A stretch of 60,787 bases of DNA from assembly GCA_947586255.1 (NCBI GenBank), contig CANPXP010000010.1:1-60787 (forward strand). The letters run 5' to 3'. This document shows, piece after piece, positions 18,001-26,999 of the stretch. The notes under the pieces were generated by a model, which ran no database searches, was not told where the DNA came from, and saw nothing but the letters and a program-made list of their open reading frames with translations. Within the stretch, counting starts at the first letter, position 1. Every line of letters begins with the position of its first letter. Origin of the DNA: an uncultured Lachnospiraceae bacterium (GTDB lineage: Bacteria > Bacillota > Clostridia > Lachnospirales > Lachnospiraceae). The translations under genes and the position numbers were made by a program.

Positions 18001-18285
18001 CTAAAAAGCAGGCCGGTTATCGAAATCGGAAACCTTCTGCTTCTCAATGGCTGAGCGGATAGTGCCGCTGGGCGCATCCTTGGAGAAGCAACCCTGAAAG
18101 CCTCCGAAGCCTCCGGCGGCAGCCTCCAGCAGATCGTCGGGCAATTCTCCCCCGGCAGCGTTCAGCCGTTCGAGAAGCGCCCCGGCCTTCTCCTCCGTGA
18201 TCTCCTGACCGTACTCCTTCGCGATGGCGACCACTTCCTCCACCGACTTGACGTTCTTCATTTTTTCCAACATTTCCTTGTTCAT
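18001..18285 (-). CDS. Double-glycine leader peptide precursor A1 (Nif11-like leader)
   Basis: This 94-residue precursor has a leader of 59 residues (EVVAIAKEYGQEITEEKAGALLERLN, ending LLEAAAGG) of the Nif11-like type and a 35-residue core beginning FGGFQGCFSK, with one cysteine. Cleavage after Gly-Gly by the C39 transporter encoded next door is expected. AGGAGGC precedes the ATG. It has its own promoter (18335-18364) and lies downstream of the ABC transporter genes, apart from the other five precursors. Its core is longer and unlike theirs. Confidence 0.8.
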   Translation of the reverse strand: MNKEMLEKMKNVKSVEEVVAIAKEYGQEITEEKAGALLERLNAAGGELPDDLLEAAAGGFGGFQGCFSKDAPSGTIRSAIEKQKVSDFDNRPAF

Positions 18286-18334
18286 ATGACTCTGCCTCCT
18301 GTCTCATTTTTAAAGATTCATCAGTACTTTTTCT

Positions 18335-18364
18335 ATTATACATCAATTCATGGGAATCGGGCAA
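18335..18364 (-). promoter_or_regulatory. Promoter of precursor A1 with spacer palindrome
   Basis: TTGCCC (18359-18364) and TATAAT (18335-18340) are 18 bp apart. The spacer holds GATTC-CCAT-GAATT on the minus strand (18345-18358), a near-palindrome also found at the promoters of A3, A5 and A6. Confidence 0.65.
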
Positions 18365-18421
18365 CTGCCGGAGAAGACGACCCCATCGACGAGAACGATC
18401 CGGAGAAGGCAGCGGGCGGCG

Positions 18422-20971
18422 CTAGGCCAGCTGCCGGGCTGCCAGTTCATAGAACCTTCCCTTTCTGTCCATCAGCTCCTGATAACTGCCTTCCTCCACC
18501 AGCGTCCCTTTCTCCAGCACCAGTATTCTGTCGCAGTTCATGACCGTGCTCAGCCGGTGGGCGATCACCACTCTCGTCGCTTTCAGTTTTTCCAGCGTCC
18601 CGCACACCATCGCCTGCGTCACATTGTCCAGCGCGGATGTGGCCTCGTCAAAATAGATAATGCTGGGATTTCCCACTATGGCGCGGGCGATCAGGATGCG
18701 CTGCTGCTGGCCGCCGGAGATGGTATCGCTGTTCTCCGACAGCACCGTATGCAGGCCCATAGGCATCCGGCTGATGTCGTCTTCCAGTCCCACATCCTTG
18801 ATGACCTTCAGCACCTGCTCCATCTTCGCCCCGGGAGCCGTGATGGTAATATTGTCATAGATACTGCCGCTGATCAGCTTGCCGTCCTGCAGGACGACGC
18901 CGAATCTCTTTCGCAGCTCGCGCTTATCTATGCTGTCTATGTCTTTTCCGTCATAATATATCCTGCCTACACTCGGTTTTTCAAAACCCAGCAGCAGTTT
19001 CAACAGGGTAGACTTGCCGCTGCCGGAAGAGCCCACAATGCCGATATATTCTCCCGCCCGAATATGCAGGGACAGATCCTGCAGGATCGTCCCGGACGTC
19101 TCGTCATACGCAAAAGTCACGTTGTTCACTTCGATCTCTCCGGTCAGCGCGCCGGGCATAACCGTGTCCTCTTCCAGCTCCGGAAGGGTCTGCAGTATGG
19201 GACGGCACCTGTCATAGACCGGCTTCACATCATTGACCTGCAAGAAAGAGGAGACAACCTCCAGCACCGCGCCGGAAAAGGAGCCGAACGCCGTGTTAAA
19301 TCCCATGAAAGCGCCTATGGACAGCTGCATGCTGTGCTTGATCATCAGATAGTACAGCACAATGGAAAACACGGTGTTCATGGCCGGCACCAGCGTATTG
19401 ACGACGACGGACATCTTTTCCTTCCGGATGTTAATGCGGCGGGATTCCGTATAGGGTTTCAGATATTCATACAACGCCCGGTTCTCCACCCCCGCGATCC
19501 GTATTTTGGAAATGCCGCCCAGAAACTGGAACATGACGGAAGCCGCCTTGCTGTCTATCTCCCGCTTCTCCGACTCATACCTGGTCTGCGCGATCCCTAT
19601 CCACACGATCACCAGGCTGCAGACGGTCAGCATCAGCAGAGAGATCCAGCTCAGCCGCCTGGAGTAGCCGAACATTTTCCACAGATAGATAACGGAAAAG
19701 ACGGCGCTGAGCAGGCTCTTGACGGCCACGTCCGCGATCACATTGTAGATCTCCGTAATCCCCATCACCCGCTGCGCCAGATCGGCGGAATCGTACCGGC
19801 GCAGAAAACTCTCCGGAAGATTGAACAGCCTGTCGTAGGCCGCGCTCTGCACCGCGTACTCCATGGAACTCATGCTCCGGAAAACGGCCAGATTCTTGAC
19901 GATCGTAAAGGCCATGCTGCCAAGATTGCAGGCCAGAAGAACCAGACAGATCTGAACCAGACCGGACTGATTGCCCATGGGAATGAACCTGTCGTAGAGC
20001 TGTTCGTTCATAAGCGGCATCAGCAGCCCGATCAGCGTTCCGAGAAACGCCAGCAGAATAAACCGCGCCACGTCGCCGCCGTACACATGCCGCATGCCAA
20101 AGAGAACCACATCCTTTGCGCCGAGCTTTTTGACCGGGAACGGCCTATACAGCATCTCTCCCTTCGCGTCCAGCTGCTGCGCAAATTCGTCGTCCACCCT
20201 GCATGTCGTCCTTTTCTGCGCGTCGTAGGCCAGGTACTTCCCCGGCCCCGCGGGAACGCAGGCGATCGGCGCGTGATCCGACCGCCGATAGGCCAGAACC
20301 GGACCGCTGTCCCGCTTATACCACCGAGGTTCCAGCACCACCTCCCGCAGAATAAAATGGGAGACTCTCGCCACATCGGCGACGGTGAACCGCCGCCCGC
20401 AGCATTCCTGTATCTTGTCAAAACCCGCTATGGGAATATTCATGCGATCGCACAGATAGGCCACGCTGTCATAGACCCGATTCCCCGATTCCGGCGTTGT
20501 GTGCTTTTCCCTTTTGGAGCGGAACAGCCGATAAATGATCTCAAGGCTTCTCTCGTAGGTGTTTGTCTGCTCTCTGGCAGTGGCGTAGATATAGCCTTCT
20601 TCCTTGATGATGTTGATATTGTACTTCTCTATGAGCTGCTCCGAATATTCCGCGGCATCCATAAGCCGGACGCCGACACGGGCGGCGAATCTCTCCCTGT
20701 CTTCATCCGTCTGCCGCTCCCCGCGCACCCCGATCCGGGCCGTATCCAGCGCGACCATACCCAGTCTCCAGGCGCCAAGCTGTTCGTCCTCAGCCGCAAA
20801 GCCGGGGATCCGCTCTCCCTCCGTCATCTCCGCCAGGAACAGCCTTCTTCCCGCTTTCCCTTCCTCCCAGGGGAACAGATATACCAGCACATGTCCTTCC
20901 AGGACTTCATAAACTGTCGTATTATCCCGGGTAATATACATCCGGCCTCCCTGGATCTCGATACACTCCAT
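18422..20971 (-). CDS. NHLM peptide-export ABC transporter, ATP-binding protein
   Basis: An 849-residue protein. A long N-terminal part without C39 peptidase (about 1-280) is followed by an ABC transmembrane region (about 280-590) and an ATPase domain with Walker A GSSGSGKSTLL, signature TISGGQQQRILIARA and Walker B SIIYFDEATSALD. This length and order match the second ABC protein of NHLM bacteriocin-export systems. It follows the peptidase-transporter gene by 12 bases. It presumably pairs with that protein, the adaptor HlyD homologue completing the exporter. The role of the N-terminal extension is not known to me. Confidence 0.9.
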   Translation of the reverse strand: MECIEIQGGRMYITRDNTTVYEVLEGHVLVYLFPWEEGKAGRRLFLAEMTEGERIPGFAAEDEQLGAWRLGMVALDTARIGVRGERQTDEDRERFAARVGVRLMDAAEYSEQLIEKYNINIIKEEGYIYATAREQTNTYERSLEIIYRLFRSKREKHTTPESGNRVYDSVAYLCDRMNIPIAGFDKIQECCGRRFTVADVARVSHFILREVVLEPRWYKRDSGPVLAYRRSDHAPIACVPAGPGKYLAYDAQKRTTCRVDDEFAQQLDAKGEMLYRPFPVKKLGAKDVVLFGMRHVYGGDVARFILLAFLGTLIGLLMPLMNEQLYDRFIPMGNQSGLVQICLVLLACNLGSMAFTIVKNLAVFRSMSSMEYAVQSAAYDRLFNLPESFLRRYDSADLAQRVMGITEIYNVIADVAVKSLLSAVFSVIYLWKMFGYSRRLSWISLLMLTVCSLVIVWIGIAQTRYESEKREIDSKAASVMFQFLGGISKIRIAGVENRALYEYLKPYTESRRINIRKEKMSVVVNTLVPAMNTVFSIVLYYLMIKHSMQLSIGAFMGFNTAFGSFSGAVLEVVSSFLQVNDVKPVYDRCRPILQTLPELEEDTVMPGALTGEIEVNNVTFAYDETSGTILQDLSLHIRAGEYIGIVGSSGSGKSTLLKLLLGFEKPSVGRIYYDGKDIDSIDKRELRKRFGVVLQDGKLISGSIYDNITITAPGAKMEQVLKVIKDVGLEDDISRMPMGLHTVLSENSDTISGGQQQRILIARAIVGNPSIIYFDEATSALDNVTQAMVCGTLEKLKATRVVIAHRLSTVMNCDRILVLEKGTLVEEGSYQELMDRKGRFYELAARQLA

Positions 20972-20983
20972 GCGCCCAACCTC

Positions 20984-23128
20984 CTAGATATTCTGAATCA
21001 GCCGCTGATAATGCCCTTCCTGATTCGCAAGTTCCTGATGCGTTCCCCGCTGAACGATCCTGCCCTGATCCATCACAATGATCTCGTCGCAGTCCCGTAT
21101 GGCGGATAATCTGTGCGCCACGATCACACAGGTACAGCCCCGCCGCTTGATATTATCGACGATCTGTTTCTCCACGATCGGATCCAGAGCGCTGGTAGCC
21201 TCGTCCATAATCAAAATGCTGGGATTGGTTACCAGCGCCCTCGCGATCTCCAGACGCTGCCGCTGACCGCCTGACAGGTTTGTTCCCCCTTCCGACAGCC
21301 GGAAATCATAGGCGCCCGGCTTTCCGGTGATCACGTCATGGATGCAGGCGTCCTTGGCCGCCCGTACCATATCCTCATCCAGAATATTCCGGTTCCACAT
21401 CGTGAGATTCTCCCGGATCGTGCCGGAAAACAGCGTGATGCTCTGGCTCACCGTGGAGACGCTGGAGGAGAGAATCTCCTTGGGTATCGCGCGGCTGTCT
21501 ATACCGTCCATCAAAACCTGCCCCGACCAGGGCAGATACAGGCCGCTGATCACCTTGGAGACCGTGGACTTGCCGCATCCGGACGCGCCCACAAAAGCAA
21601 TGGAGCTGCCGCAGGGAAGATGAAAACTGAAATGCTCCACCAGCGGCTTCTCCAGAATGCTGTAACCGAAGGAAATATCCTTAAGCTCTATTTCTCCCGT
21701 CAGTTTCGTAGTCATGGGGACGGTCTCATGCTCCGCGAATTTCTCGTCCTCCGCATATTTCATGATGTCTTCCACGCGGCTCATATCCGCCTTGGCAGTC
21801 TGCATGGTCTGTACAAAACCGACCAGCTGGTTTATCGGCTCGGTAAACGCGCCGAGCAGACTCATATAAGCCACCAGCATACCGGCCGTCATCCTGCCCT
21901 GTATCACCAGTGCGCCGCCCGCCATCATCACCAGGACATTGCCGACCTGCCCCGTCGTCTCCGGAACCGCATTTAACATCTGCTGCCTTTTCCCAAGCTG
22001 CTGTTCCAGCAGAATCGTCTTTGCGTAATATCCCTGAACCCGCCCGACATATTCATTCTCGATGCCGGAAGCCTTCAATGTGCTCGTAATATTAAGCCCC
22101 GCGAATATCGTTCCCGCCAGCTTACCCATATCCTGCTGCATTTTCATGGTATAATTCGCGATGGCGTCCGAGCCGAACTTGACGATCAGGAGATTCACCG
22201 CGACGCTGGCGATGCCGATCAGCGTCAGAAACGGACTGTATGCCACAAGCAGGATCAGATAAAACGCCGCCACCATAATATTCAGCACCGTCTCCGCCAG
22301 ATCGCCCGCCAGGAACGTGCTCACGTTATTGTTGTTATTCACGCGGTCCGCCAGATCGCCCGAATATCTCTGGTCAAAGAAACCCATCGGCAGCCGGAAC
22401 ATATGCGTGAGGAATCTGTGCGCGGAGATCAGCGCCATTTTATTCTGCAGCTTTTGCAGCAGCAGCCCTCTGTAATAAGTCAAAGCCGCCTGAAACAGCA
22501 CCGTAAAGCACATGACAGCGAGAAATGCGCTCATCCACTTCGTATTGCCGCCCAACAGGATATCGTCGATAAACACCTGTGAAAAGACGGGGATCACCAA
22601 TCCGGGGGCCACCAGCAAAAGTCCGATGGCGATCAGGCCGGACAGGGCGGCGTACTGCCCCTTCAATCTGGATCCCGCAAACGCAAACAGCGTCCTTTTC
22701 TGCCGGAGCTTTTCAAATCTGTCCGTCGGTTCAAAGCTAAGCACAATGCCGGTATAACAATCGTCGATCTCCTCCAGCGTGAGTTTCCGCCTTCCCATGG
22801 CCGGATCGTTGATATAGGCATATTTGCCCTTTACGCCTTCCCACACGACAAAATGGTTAAAGTTCCAGTGTATGATACAGGGCGGTTTGCACTCCAGCAG
22901 CCCTTTCATGCTCTTCCGGGATCCCTTGGCCTCCATGCCGAACTTTCTGGCAGCCTTTAAAATATTCTTTGCGTTGCAGCCGTCTCTGGACACGCCGGTC
23001 TCTATCCTGAGCTGCTCCAGCGCCATGTGCCGTCCATAATATCCCATTACCATGGACAGAGAGGCGGCTCCGCACTCGGTAGCTTCCATCTGAAATACCG
23101 TGGGCGTTTTTGCATATTTCCCTGGCAT
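20984..23128 (-). CDS. NHLP-family peptide-export ABC transporter with C39 peptidase
   Basis: A 714-residue bifunctional exporter. The N-terminal C39 peptidase has Q13, catalytic C19 (in ATECGAASLSM), H92 and D108, so it should cut double-glycine leaders. Then come about six membrane segments (160-440) and an ATPase domain with GASGCGKST, NLSGGQRQRLEIARAL and SILIMDEATSALD. In NHLM systems this protein cleaves leaders and exports the core peptide. All six precursors near it end in Gly-Gly. It lies between the adaptor (14 bases upstream) and the second ABC protein. Confidence 0.93.
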   Translation of the reverse strand: MPGKYAKTPTVFQMEATECGAASLSMVMGYYGRHMALEQLRIETGVSRDGCNAKNILKAARKFGMEAKGSRKSMKGLLECKPPCIIHWNFNHFVVWEGVKGKYAYINDPAMGRRKLTLEEIDDCYTGIVLSFEPTDRFEKLRQKRTLFAFAGSRLKGQYAALSGLIAIGLLLVAPGLVIPVFSQVFIDDILLGGNTKWMSAFLAVMCFTVLFQAALTYYRGLLLQKLQNKMALISAHRFLTHMFRLPMGFFDQRYSGDLADRVNNNNNVSTFLAGDLAETVLNIMVAAFYLILLVAYSPFLTLIGIASVAVNLLIVKFGSDAIANYTMKMQQDMGKLAGTIFAGLNITSTLKASGIENEYVGRVQGYYAKTILLEQQLGKRQQMLNAVPETTGQVGNVLVMMAGGALVIQGRMTAGMLVAYMSLLGAFTEPINQLVGFVQTMQTAKADMSRVEDIMKYAEDEKFAEHETVPMTTKLTGEIELKDISFGYSILEKPLVEHFSFHLPCGSSIAFVGASGCGKSTVSKVISGLYLPWSGQVLMDGIDSRAIPKEILSSSVSTVSQSITLFSGTIRENLTMWNRNILDEDMVRAAKDACIHDVITGKPGAYDFRLSEGGTNLSGGQRQRLEIARALVTNPSILIMDEATSALDPIVEKQIVDNIKRRGCTCVIVAHRLSAIRDCDEIIVMDQGRIVQRGTHQELANQEGHYQRLIQNI

Positions 23129-23142
23129 CTCCCTTTCCTCCC

Positions 23143-25062
23143 TTATCCCTGCTGATTATCCTCGATCTCGATCGTCAGCTTTTCCTTGATGTATGGTATA
23201 ACCATAGTGATCGGCGCTTTTTCCTCCAGGACAATGCTGGCCTCCATCATCGTTCCCTCCGCCAGCGCCACATCCTTTCCCTTTGCGCTCGACCAGTAAT
23301 ATCCGCTGCTCGTGGAAGCGTCCTTCCGGAGTCTGCACACCACGGCCACCACGGGACCGTTCTGAAGAAACGCCTCCACCAGACTGTCATTGCCGAGCAT
23401 AGTGCGCAGATCCTCGGTCGAGGTGACATAGGGATCCACGTGCAGCACGGTCCCGCTCATATGACCGTATTCCTGCCTGTTCACCGTCGTCGGGCAGACC
23501 AGCACCTCCATCCCTTCCGCTATCTTTTTGCCGGCGTTCAGAGGCACATAGCACACCACTACGTCTTCTTCCTCATCCTGCTGCACCTTGAGCAATTCGC
23601 TGCCCTGATTGACGGCGCTGCCCTGGACAACCGTTATGTCTGTCACTCTGCCGCTCACCGTCGATGTCACTTCGCATTTGTCCAGCTGTTCCCGATACTG
23701 TTCGGATTCCATCGCAAGCTGATCGATGGCGGCCGCCTTGGTTGCGGCGAACTGACTGTATATCGTCTCCGTCTGTTCGTCTACGACCCGCTTGTCGCTG
23801 TCCACCTGGACCTCCGCTCTGGCGAGGGAATCCAGCAGATTGTCAAGCTTCGTCTGCTCCGTGCTGTATGTATTCAGCGCCCTCGAGTAGTCGTTGGACA
23901 GCTGCGTCTGCCTGGTCTGCGCCGCTCCCAGCGCGGCAATACGCTCCAGATAGCTGTCTCTGGCGCCCTCATAGGCCGCCGCCGCGCTTTCCTTCTGACC
24001 GGCGTAATTATTCACATCATCCTGATAGTTGTCCCGCGTCTCCCTCGCCGCGTCCATCTCCACTTCATACTGCTCCATGCTGGAGGCAAGCTGCTCTTTG
24101 GTTTCCCGCCCCGCCTCGACGCAGCTCTTATACGCGGTCTGCGCCGTCTCATAGGTCTCCATCGCCGTTTGGAGATCATCATTAGACAAATCCTGAACTT
24201 CCTTCCGATAATCCTCCGGATTATTCCGGTCCGGACTAATGCCCGCCGCCTGACATTCCGCGGCGAACGCGGCCCACGCGTCGTCGGCGACCTTCTGCAG
24301 CGCCCGTTCCTGCGCCGCCAGCTTGTCGTACTGCTCCTCTATGTTCCGGTACTGCCCCTTCGCCTGACTGTAGGCCACATTCGCCTGGTCGAGACCGGCA
24401 TAGGCCTCCTGCAGATAGGCGCTCGCATTGGCCAGATCGCTCTGCGCCTCCGCGTACGCCAGCTGTTCACCGGTGCTGTCCCCGGTATTCAGGCTGTTGT
24501 AATAAGCGGTTGCCGCCTCCTGCAGGTTCCGCTCCGCCTCGTCAGTCGCCTGCCGCTGCGCGGCCACATCCTCCGAATACATCTCCAGAAGCTGCTGATC
24601 CTGGTACAGATTCTGATCGAGCGTCGTCATCTGCCCTTTAATCTCGATCAGGCTCTTATTGTCCGCAGTGACAACGTCGTCCTGCGAGTCCATCGTAACC
24701 GCTTCTATATCCGCTATCCTTGCCTCGTAATTTTCCAGCTTTTGTTCCAGATCGTCGGTATTCAGATAGGCGATGACATCTCCCTCCCCGATCTCATCCC
24801 CCTTATGTACCGCAAGCCTTTCAACCACTCCTGACGTTTCGCAGTATACCGAGTACACGCCTCCGTTATTTACATAGATCCCCTGGGTTTCCACATTGAC
24901 CGGAAGCCTCCCGAGGATGGCCCACGCCAGCGCGCCGGCGACGATCACCCCGCCCCCGACCAATGCCAGCCAGAAAGAAGGCGGCGTAATCACGATCATC
25001 TTATCCAGCTGTTCAGGCGATGATAATTTTTCCAAAGAAGACTTTCTAAACAGTTCCGCCAT
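23143..25062 (-). CDS. HlyD-like adaptor of the NHLM export system
   Basis: A 639-residue membrane-fusion type protein, the first gene of the transport operon. A single membrane anchor lies at about 32-52, then comes a lipoyl/barrel part (GDEIGEGDVIAYLNTDD), a very long coiled coil (about 100-440, rich in A, Q and E) and a second barrel portion (VTSTVSGRVTDITVVQGSAVNQGSELLKV). NHLM-type adaptors have this plan. In a Gram-positive cell it would bridge the exporter and the wall rather than an outer membrane. Confidence 0.9.
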   Translation of the reverse strand: MAELFRKSSLEKLSSPEQLDKMIVITPPSFWLALVGGGVIVAGALAWAILGRLPVNVETQGIYVNNGGVYSVYCETSGVVERLAVHKGDEIGEGDVIAYLNTDDLEQKLENYEARIADIEAVTMDSQDDVVTADNKSLIEIKGQMTTLDQNLYQDQQLLEMYSEDVAAQRQATDEAERNLQEAATAYYNSLNTGDSTGEQLAYAEAQSDLANASAYLQEAYAGLDQANVAYSQAKGQYRNIEEQYDKLAAQERALQKVADDAWAAFAAECQAAGISPDRNNPEDYRKEVQDLSNDDLQTAMETYETAQTAYKSCVEAGRETKEQLASSMEQYEVEMDAARETRDNYQDDVNNYAGQKESAAAAYEGARDSYLERIAALGAAQTRQTQLSNDYSRALNTYSTEQTKLDNLLDSLARAEVQVDSDKRVVDEQTETIYSQFAATKAAAIDQLAMESEQYREQLDKCEVTSTVSGRVTDITVVQGSAVNQGSELLKVQQDEEEDVVVCYVPLNAGKKIAEGMEVLVCPTTVNRQEYGHMSGTVLHVDPYVTSTEDLRTMLGNDSLVEAFLQNGPVVAVVCRLRKDASTSSGYYWSSAKGKDVALAEGTMMEASIVLEEKAPITMVIPYIKEKLTIEIEDNQQG

Positions 25063-25086
25063 TTTGGCTCCCTCCGTCGATGACTC

Positions 25087-25545
25087 TCAGTTTCTAAATG
25101 AAATGATATATTTTATCATCTCCCGGTCATTTCCCTGTATTATACCACTAAATTTATGATATAGACAACCGTAATCGAGATGAAACACGTTTGGCTCATT
25201 GCACGCGTAAAATAAGGCGCGGGCCATATGCCCGCGCCCTGCGTCGGCGGCGCGTAAATCCAAGGCCCGCCGCCCGGCCTGCATTCCGGATGGCCCTACA
25301 GGGGCCGCTTCCCGGATTATTTGCCGAAAAGACTGCCAAACCACTCTTTGACGGTATCGATGATGCCCCCCCCCAGTGACAGCCTCCAGCGCGTCGTCAG
25401 TCAGATCGCCCTCCGGGCCGTTCAGCCGGTCGAGAAGTTTCTGTGCCTGCTCCGCGGTCACTTCCTGACCGTACTCCTTCGCGATGGAGATGATTTCTTC
25501 CACCGACTCGGCATTCTGCAGTTTTGCCAGCATTTCTTCGTTCAT
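25087..25545 (-). CDS. Double-glycine precursor A2, core out of frame after a G9 run
   Basis: As written the frame gives 152 residues: a 60-residue Nif11-like leader (start MNEEMLAKLQNAESVEE, end LEAVTGGG), then an arginine-rich tail HHRYRQRVVW... that runs across the gene's own terminator (25206-25238). The run of nine G (25366-25374) sits at the Gly-Gly junction. With eight G (or eleven) the frame would instead give TGGG-IIDTVKEWFGSLFGK and stop at 25317-25319, just ahead of the terminator. I take the latter as the functional form. Either slippage toggles the frame, or the run length is an assembly fault, or the copy is broken. AAAGGAGG precedes the ATG. Confidence 0.7.
   Translation of the reverse strand: MNEEMLAKLQNAESVEEIISIAKEYGQEVTAEQAQKLLDRLNGPEGDLTDDALEAVTGGGHHRYRQRVVWQSFRQIIREAAPVGPSGMQAGRRALDLRAADAGRGHMARALFYACNEPNVFHLDYGCLYHKFSGIIQGNDREMIKYIISFRN
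25138..25168 (-). promoter_or_regulatory. Promoter of the peptide-export operon
   Basis: TTGTCT (25163-25168) and TATAAT (25139-25144) are 18 bp apart, the same boxes and spacing as the precursor promoters, but the spacer lacks the GATTC/GAATC palindrome. The start would be near 25132, giving a 70-base leader before the adaptor gene. Confidence 0.7.
25206..25238 (-). terminator. Terminator of precursor A2
   Basis: Stem GGCGCGGGC/GCCCGCGCC (25216-25238) followed on the minus strand by TTATTTTA. Closely similar hairpins follow A4 (25981-26004), A5 (26409-26432) and A6 (26997-27019), with weaker T-tracts. Confidence 0.75.
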
Positions 25546-25649
25546 ATGGTTCCGCCTCCTTTCCTTTGAGATTGATATTTGAAACGCGCTTCGCGTCGTT
25601 TCCGCATGTGAATTCCACTCGTTATCACGGCATTCGCCAACTTGTGTTT

Positions 25650-25895
25650 CTATTCCTGCCGCGCATTGATAAAATCCCACGCCTGTTTCAAGAACTCGGG
25701 GTCATCTTTCTGTCGTACCCCGCCGGCGACAGCCTCCAGCGCATCGTCGGGCAATTCTCCCCCGGTAACGTTCAGCCGGTCGAGAAGCTCTCCGGCTTTC
25801 TTCTCCGTTATCTCCTGACCGTACTCCTTCGCGATGGAGATCACCTCCCGCACCGATTTGGCGTCCTGCAGCTTTGTCATCATTTCTCTGTTCAT
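25650..25895 (-). CDS. Double-glycine leader peptide precursor A3
   Basis: This 81-residue precursor has a 59-residue leader (MNREMMTKLQDAKSVREV..., ending LEAVAGG) and a 22-residue core starting VRQKDDPEFLKQAWDFIN. It has no poly-G run at the junction: the codons there are mixed, so the frame is stable, unlike A2, A4 and A6. The ATG at 25895 has GAGGAG upstream. Its own promoter with the shared spacer palindrome is at 25938-25967. The core can form a mixed-charge amphipathic helix. Confidence 0.75.
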   Translation of the reverse strand: MNREMMTKLQDAKSVREVISIAKEYGQEITEKKAGELLDRLNVTGGELPDDALEAVAGGVRQKDDPEFLKQAWDFINARQE

Positions 25896-25909
25896 ATGAC
25901 TCTGTCTCC

Positions 25910-26323
25910 TCATCTCGTTTTCAAAGATTCACCATTATATATACATCGATTCACTGGAATCAGACAACTATACAACCCAAGGCGCGGACCCATACGCCCG
26001 CGCCCCGCGTCGGCGGCGCGTAAAGCTAAGGTCCGCCGCCCGGCCTGCATTCTGGATGGCTCTGTCGGGGCCGTTTCCCGGATTATTTGCCGAAAAGACT
26101 GCCAAACCACTCTTTGATGGAATCGATGATGCCCCCCCCCAGTGACAGCCTCCAGCGCGTCGTCGGTCAGATCGCCCTCCGGGCCGTTCAGCCGGTCGAG
26201 GAGTTTCTGTGCCTGCTCCGCGGTCACTTCCAGATCATACTCCTTCGCGATGGAGATGATTTCTTCCACCGACTCGGCATTCTGCAGTTTTGCCAGCATT
26301 TCCGCCTGCATTTCTTCGTTCAT
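25910..26323 (-). CDS. Double-glycine precursor A4, core out of frame after a G9 run
   Basis: As written the frame is 137 residues: leader MNEEMQAEMLAKLQNAESVEE... to LEAVTGGG, then HHRFHQRVVW... running through the gene's hairpin terminator and into the A3 promoter. Nine G (26132-26140) lie at the junction. With eight G the product would be 79 residues with core IIDSIKEWFGSLFGK and stop at 26083-26085. Compared with A2 the changes in that frame are mild (T/S, V/I), whereas the frame as written has R/H changes, so the short core looks like the selected form. AAAGGAGG precedes the ATG; it may be co-transcribed with A5. Confidence 0.7.
   Translation of the reverse strand: MNEEMQAEMLAKLQNAESVEEIISIAKEYDLEVTAEQAQKLLDRLNGPEGDLTDDALEAVTGGGHHRFHQRVVWQSFRQIIRETAPTEPSRMQAGRRTLALRAADAGRGRMGPRLGLYSCLIPVNRCIYNGESLKTR
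25938..25967 (-). promoter_or_regulatory. Promoter of precursor A3 with spacer palindrome
   Basis: TTGTCT (25962-25967), 18-bp spacer, TATATA (25938-25943). The spacer holds the palindrome GATTC-CAGT-GAATC (25948-25961) that also occurs at the A5 promoter. Confidence 0.65.
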
Positions 26324-26485
26324 ATGGTTCCGCCTCCTTTCCTTTGAGATTAATATTTGAAACGCGCTTCGCGTCGTTTCCGCATTTTAATTAGAAATTT
26401 TCTGCTAAGGCGCGGACTCATACGCCCGCGCCCCGCGGCGGCGCGCAAATCTAAGGCCGCCGCCCGGCCCGGATCCCTGACGGCT

Positions 26486-26734
26486 CTACAGGGGCAGCTC
26501 TCCGGGTGATTCGCCGAAAATGCCTTTAAGCCAATCCTTGAACCCCCCCCCTGTGACAGCCTCCAGCGCGTCGTCGGCCAGATCGCCCTCCGGGCCATTC
26601 AGCCGGTCGAGGAGTTCTTTGGCCTTCTCCTCCGTTATCTCCTGACCGTACTCCTTCGCGATGGAGACAATTTCTTCCGCCGACTCGGCCTTTTGCAGTT
26701 TTGCCAGCATTTCCGCCTGCATTTCTTCGTTCAT
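26486..26734 (-). CDS. Double-glycine leader peptide precursor A5
   Basis: This 82-residue precursor has a leader ending LEAVTGGG and a core FKDWLKGIFGESPGELPL. It also has a run of nine G (26543-26551) at the junction, but here nine keeps the short amphipathic core in frame. The start ATG at 26734 follows AAAGGAGG; a longer reading to 26794 would lie in the conserved untranslated leader. The core begins as a small amphipathic helix with K, D, W and F, like the hidden cores of A2, A4 and A6. A strong promoter lies about 220 bases upstream. Confidence 0.78.
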   Translation of the reverse strand: MNEEMQAEMLAKLQKAESAEEIVSIAKEYGQEITEEKAKELLDRLNGPEGDLADDALEAVTGGGFKDWLKGIFGESPGELPL

Positions 26735-26798
26735 ATGGTTCCGCCTCCTTTCCTCTGAGATTGATATCTGAAACGCGCTTCGCGCCGTTTCCACGTTT

Positions 26799-26999
26799 TT
26801 ATTCCGGCAGGATCGCCGCTCTCATAGATTGATACGCCGAAAAGCGGATTTTGTTAGAAAATTTTTTTCTTCCACGGCAAATCTTTCAGAAAGTTCAGCC
26901 CGGACGCCCTCTTTAAGAGATCACAGTTTTCAAAGATTCACCATTATTTTTTCTATTATACATCGATTCACTGGAATCAGACAACTATAAACCCAAGGC
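26799..26999. repeat. Direct repeat copy 1 (leader and promoter of A5)
   Basis: About 200 bases, repeated at 27401-27601 with only a handful of differences (offset 602). It covers promoter, untranslated leader and the sequence up to the ribosome-site region; beyond it the similarity continues into the precursor genes. This shows recent tandem duplication of whole precursor units. Confidence 0.9.
26955..26984 (-). promoter_or_regulatory. Promoter of precursor A5 with spacer palindrome
   Basis: TTGTCT (26979-26984), 18-bp spacer, TATAAT (26955-26960). The palindrome GATTC-CAGT-GAATC is at 26965-26978. The -35 lies only about 12 bases from the A6 terminator hairpin. Confidence 0.75.

Noticed and set aside
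18350-21109. 919-codon open frame opposite the NHLM ABC transporter gene
   Set aside because: Rich in H, R, Q and P with no recognisable domain; it mirrors the codon bias of the real ABC gene on the minus strand.
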